A stretch of DNA of 64,000 nt from contig NZ_JAKIKT010000007.1 in the NCBI RefSeq assembly GCF_023349125.1, positions 268,628 through 332,627 of the forward strand, written 5' to 3'. Positions 62,129 through 64,000 of this stretch are shown piece after piece. Each line of letters begins with the position of its first letter. Position 1 is the first letter of the stretch. Origin of the DNA: Shewanella corallii (GTDB taxonomy: Bacteria; Pseudomonadota; Gammaproteobacteria; Enterobacterales; Shewanellaceae). The notes under the pieces are model-generated. The model had not been told where the DNA came from, did not search any database, and worked only from the letters and a program-made list of their open reading frames with translations. Both the position numbers and the translations under genes were made by a program.

Positions 62129-62812
62129 TTATTCAGCGTCGGATTTAAGGACGGTGGCGACCAATTTTCTAATATCGTCAGCAGCTCTTAAAATATGCTT
62201 TTCCAGCAAAGCGACGGCGTTTTCAGTGTCGCGGGCTCTACAATAACGCAGTAGATCCTTGTGGTCCTGCTCTGCCTGAGGAACACCTCCGGTCAGCAGC
62301 AGTTGCATACGTATATAGCGGTCGCAATTGGTGTTCAGGCCCTGGACGACTTCCAGAGTATGAGGGCGCTTGGCGGCCAGATAAAGGCTGGTGTGGAACT
62401 CAGTATTTAACAATGCCCAACTGCCTATGGCATCTTCGCTGCGAAAAGCCTGTTCCATCTTGGAAAGCGTCTGCTCGGCCTGAGCGAAGTCTTCATCTTG
62501 CATATTGGGGATAGCTTTGGCAAGAAGTTCGGTCTCTATCATGGCTCTGAGTTCAAACAGCTCAGTAACTTGTTCAATAGAGAGTTCAGTTGCTGTCGCG
62601 CCTTTATGGGCTTCAAATTTGACCAGCCCTTCAGCTTCAAGCTGTAACAGGGCTTCTCTGACAGGAATACGGCTGACATTGAGTTCTTCAGCAAGTGCGC
62701 TCTGACGCAAAGGTTCACCAGCGGCAATTTCACCAGAGAGGATTTTTTCCCTGAGCACCTCTACCACTACCTGGGTCCGAGTCTTGTGAATAATGGGAGT
62801 TGAACGGCTCAT
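62129..62812 (-). CDS. GntR/FadR-type transcriptional regulator
   Basis: A 227-aa regulator of the FadR subfamily. The N-terminal winged HTH (VLREKILSGEIAAGEPLRQSALAEELNVSRIPVREALLQLEAEGLV) is followed by an all-helical FCD ligand domain with His residues in LNTEFHTSLYLAAKRPH and EQDHKDLL. The ATG at 62812 follows AAGGGG; a longer frame is discarded. It lies directly upstream of the FabH paralogue on the same strand, so the two may be co-transcribed; control of that gene is inference. Confidence 0.88.
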   Translation of the reverse strand: MSRSTPIIHKTRTQVVVEVLREKILSGEIAAGEPLRQSALAEELNVSRIPVREALLQLEAEGLVKFEAHKGATATELSIEQVTELFELRAMIETELLAKAIPNMQDEDFAQAEQTLSKMEQAFRSEDAIGSWALLNTEFHTSLYLAAKRPHTLEVVQGLNTNCDRYIRMQLLLTGGVPQAEQDHKDLLRYCRARDTENAVALLEKHILRAADDIRKLVATVLKSDAE

Positions 62813-63013
62813 ATTCCCCTTACTTTTTATATTTAGAATCATGATTATCGCGTTAGGTTAACGCCTAAGCGCTGATAAATAAAGCAACTTGGACCAGTGG
62901 GGCAGGTTTTGCGGCTAGATAACCCAACAATTGCCATGGATGAAATATCTAGATTGTCTCCGACCATGTTGAGGTGAAATAATAGCGGCGACTAAATGAA
63001 TTTGGAGGCTTTG

Positions 63014-63568
63014 GTGAAGAAAGCGGTTTTTCTGGATCGGGATGGAGTTATCAATGTCGATCACGGTTATGTACATCAGGTAGATGACTTTGAATATGTA
63101 GAAGGCGTGTTCGATGCCTGCCGCGAACTGAAGCAAATGGGCTACCAGCTGGTAGTCGTGACTAACCAGTCAGGAATTGCACGGGGTTATTACACGGAAG
63201 ATCAGTTTCATACGCTGACCGAGTGGATGGATTGGAACTTCGCAGACAAGGGTGTTGAGCTCGACGGTATCTACTATTGTCCTCATCACAGCGAAAAAGG
63301 GATTGGTGAATACAAAATAGATTGTGATTGCCGCAAGCCCAAGCCTGGTATGTTGGAGTCTGCTGCACGTTTCCTGAAGCTGGATCTGTCTCAGTCCATT
63401 ATGGTGGGAGACAAGCGTGATGACATGCTGGCGGCCAAAGCAGCCGGTGTTGGTACCGGAATACTGGTTCGTACCGGCAAGTCGGTTACCGCAGAGGCGG
63501 AAGCTGAGGCAGATATAGTCTTGAATAGCATTGCTGATGTTCCGGCTTATATAAAGAGCCAAAAATAA
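63014..63568 (+). CDS. gmhB: D-glycero-beta-D-manno-heptose 1,7-bisphosphate 7-phosphatase
   Basis: A 184-aa HAD-family phosphatase of the ADP-heptose (LPS core) pathway. The catalytic Asp pair is in VFLDRDGVINVDHGYVHQVDDFEY, followed by VVVTNQSGIARGYY, the zinc loop CPHH...CDCRKPKPG and the metal Asp in VGDKRDDM. The GTG at 63014 (GGAGG 5 bp upstream) is preferred to an ATG 18 bp before it. gmhB upstream of an rRNA operon is the same order as at rrnH in E. coli. Confidence 0.93.
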   Translation: MKKAVFLDRDGVINVDHGYVHQVDDFEYVEGVFDACRELKQMGYQLVVVTNQSGIARGYYTEDQFHTLTEWMDWNFADKGVELDGIYYCPHHSEKGIGEYKIDCDCRKPKPGMLESAARFLKLDLSQSIMVGDKRDDMLAAKAAGVGTGILVRTGKSVTAEAEAEADIVLNSIADVPAYIKSQK

Positions 63569-63570
63569 AC

Positions 63571-63600
63571 AAAAACCACCTGACAAGGTGGTTTTTTCTT
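63571..63600 (+). terminator. intrinsic terminator of gmhB
   Basis: AAAACCACC / GGTGGTTTTTT with a TGACAA loop. Confidence 0.9.
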
Positions 63601-63692
63601 TATGGTTTTGTTGCCAGTTATGTGTGCAAACCTATGTTTTGGCGTAAAACTCGCCAGTTGAACTGTTTTTTTCGAAAATTGATTAAAAAGGC

Positions 63693-63720
63693 TTGCAGGA
63701 AAATCTGCCTTGCCTATAAT
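63693..63720 (+). promoter_or_regulatory. rRNA operon P1-type promoter
   Basis: TTGCAG and a perfect TATAAT with a 16-bp spacer, typical of rrn P1, preceded by an A/T-rich UP-like stretch (GTTTTTTTCGAAAATTGATT). Confidence 0.85.
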
Positions 63721-63805
63721 TCGCTTCCGTTGAGACGCTGAAGTGAACGCGTCACCAATAACGAAGCTCAAAATGAGCGGCGATATTGGTCGCCCGTAAG
63801 GGCTT

Positions 63806-64000
63806 TGTTCTTTAAAAATTTATTACTAGACAATCTGTGTGGACATTCACAGTAGTTGATGAGGTCGACAAAGACTTATTCTCCTTCACTGGAGACATCA
63901 ATGAACGAAGTTCGCGCAGCATGCAGATTTGATTTTACTTTCTAAAAGTAGAAACAAATTGAACAGAATTCATTGAGCAGTTTGGCGTAAGCCGAACAAC
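63806..64000 (+). ncRNA. rRNA operon leader with boxA (partial precursor)
   Basis: TGTTCTTTAAAA at 63806-63817 matches the boxA antitermination element (TGCTCTTTAACA in E. coli), and ACAATCTGTGTGGACA after it matches the boxC region of E. coli rrn leaders. The mature 16S start (AAATTGAAGAGTTTGATC in relatives) is not reached before the window ends. Confidence 0.8.

Noticed and set aside
63721..64000. 16S rRNA gene start
   Set aside because: Promoter, boxA and boxC-like leader are present but the conserved 16S 5' end is not reached.
1..64000. CRISPR arrays and tRNA genes
   Set aside because: No regularly spaced repeat series and no cloverleaf with a T-arm consensus (GGTTCRANTCC) was seen on either strand.

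Overview
The window looks like chromosome from a gammaproteobacterium of the Alteromonadales, close to Shewanella. This rests on gene content and order: trp operon with leader peptide, rnm-yciO-scpA-scpB-rluB, cysZ / smc-zipA-ligA, a DUF4212 plus sodium:solute symporter pair followed by a cNMP/CBS/DUF294 protein and an exonuclease, and gmhB directly upstream of an rRNA operon promoter. The species cannot be fixed from the sequence alone.

Layout. 1-5.7 kb is accessory: the end of an unidentified gene, an SDR oxidoreductase, a 142-bp palindromic unit, a small integrase-less cassette island (island A), a MORN-repeat gene whose 3' end is duplicated on the far side of a GlxA-type regulator/cysteine hydrolase pair, and a small membrane protein. 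5.7-11.3 kb holds copper export (cueR, copA with a CueR-type 19-bp-spaced promoter) and the rRNA hydroxylation gene rlhA. 11.3-19.8 kb is a patchwork: a transposase remnant, a DUF805-TerB-DnaJ fusion protein flanked by 138-bp direct repeats, DUF2024 / Rof / DUF3088 genes, an XRE membrane regulator, a secreted M43-type metalloprotease with PKD domains, a J-like membrane protein and a cysteine-rich small protein. 19.8-27 kb carries xthA, yciI, yciB, a chemoreceptor-like protein, a 36-aa membrane protein with its own promoter and hairpin, a CPA2 antiporter and an AraC/GyrI-type regulator.

27-44 kb is mostly core: the whole trpL-E-G-D-CF-B-A operon on the minus strand with attenuator and terminator; the divergent rnm-yciO and scpA-scpB-rluB genes; a sialidase-fold protein; cysK; a large CBM9-like/DUF5916 outer-membrane-type protein; cysZ. 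44-50.7 kb is smc-zipA-ligA (chromosome segregation, division, ligation). At 50.7-52.1 kb sits island B, which shares its leader and outer end with island A but carries different genes and VCR-like attC sites. 52.5-60.9 kb holds a DUF2919 protein, a HD-GYP phosphodiesterase, a YeeZ-like oxidoreductase, the acetate-type symporter cluster, and an LRAT-like protein. The right end has a FabH paralogue, a GntR regulator, gmhB, and a strong rRNA P1-type promoter with boxA leader; the 16S gene begins beyond the window.

The most unusual feature is the pair of integrase-less cassette islands (about 1154-2879 and 50759-52050). Each has a conserved leader of about 290-320 bp with an outward promoter (TTGTCC-17 bp-TAGATA) and a dif-like dyad, two different cassette genes read from that promoter, attC-like hairpins, and a conserved outer end. 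They look like two copies of one small mobile platform that captured different integron cassettes.
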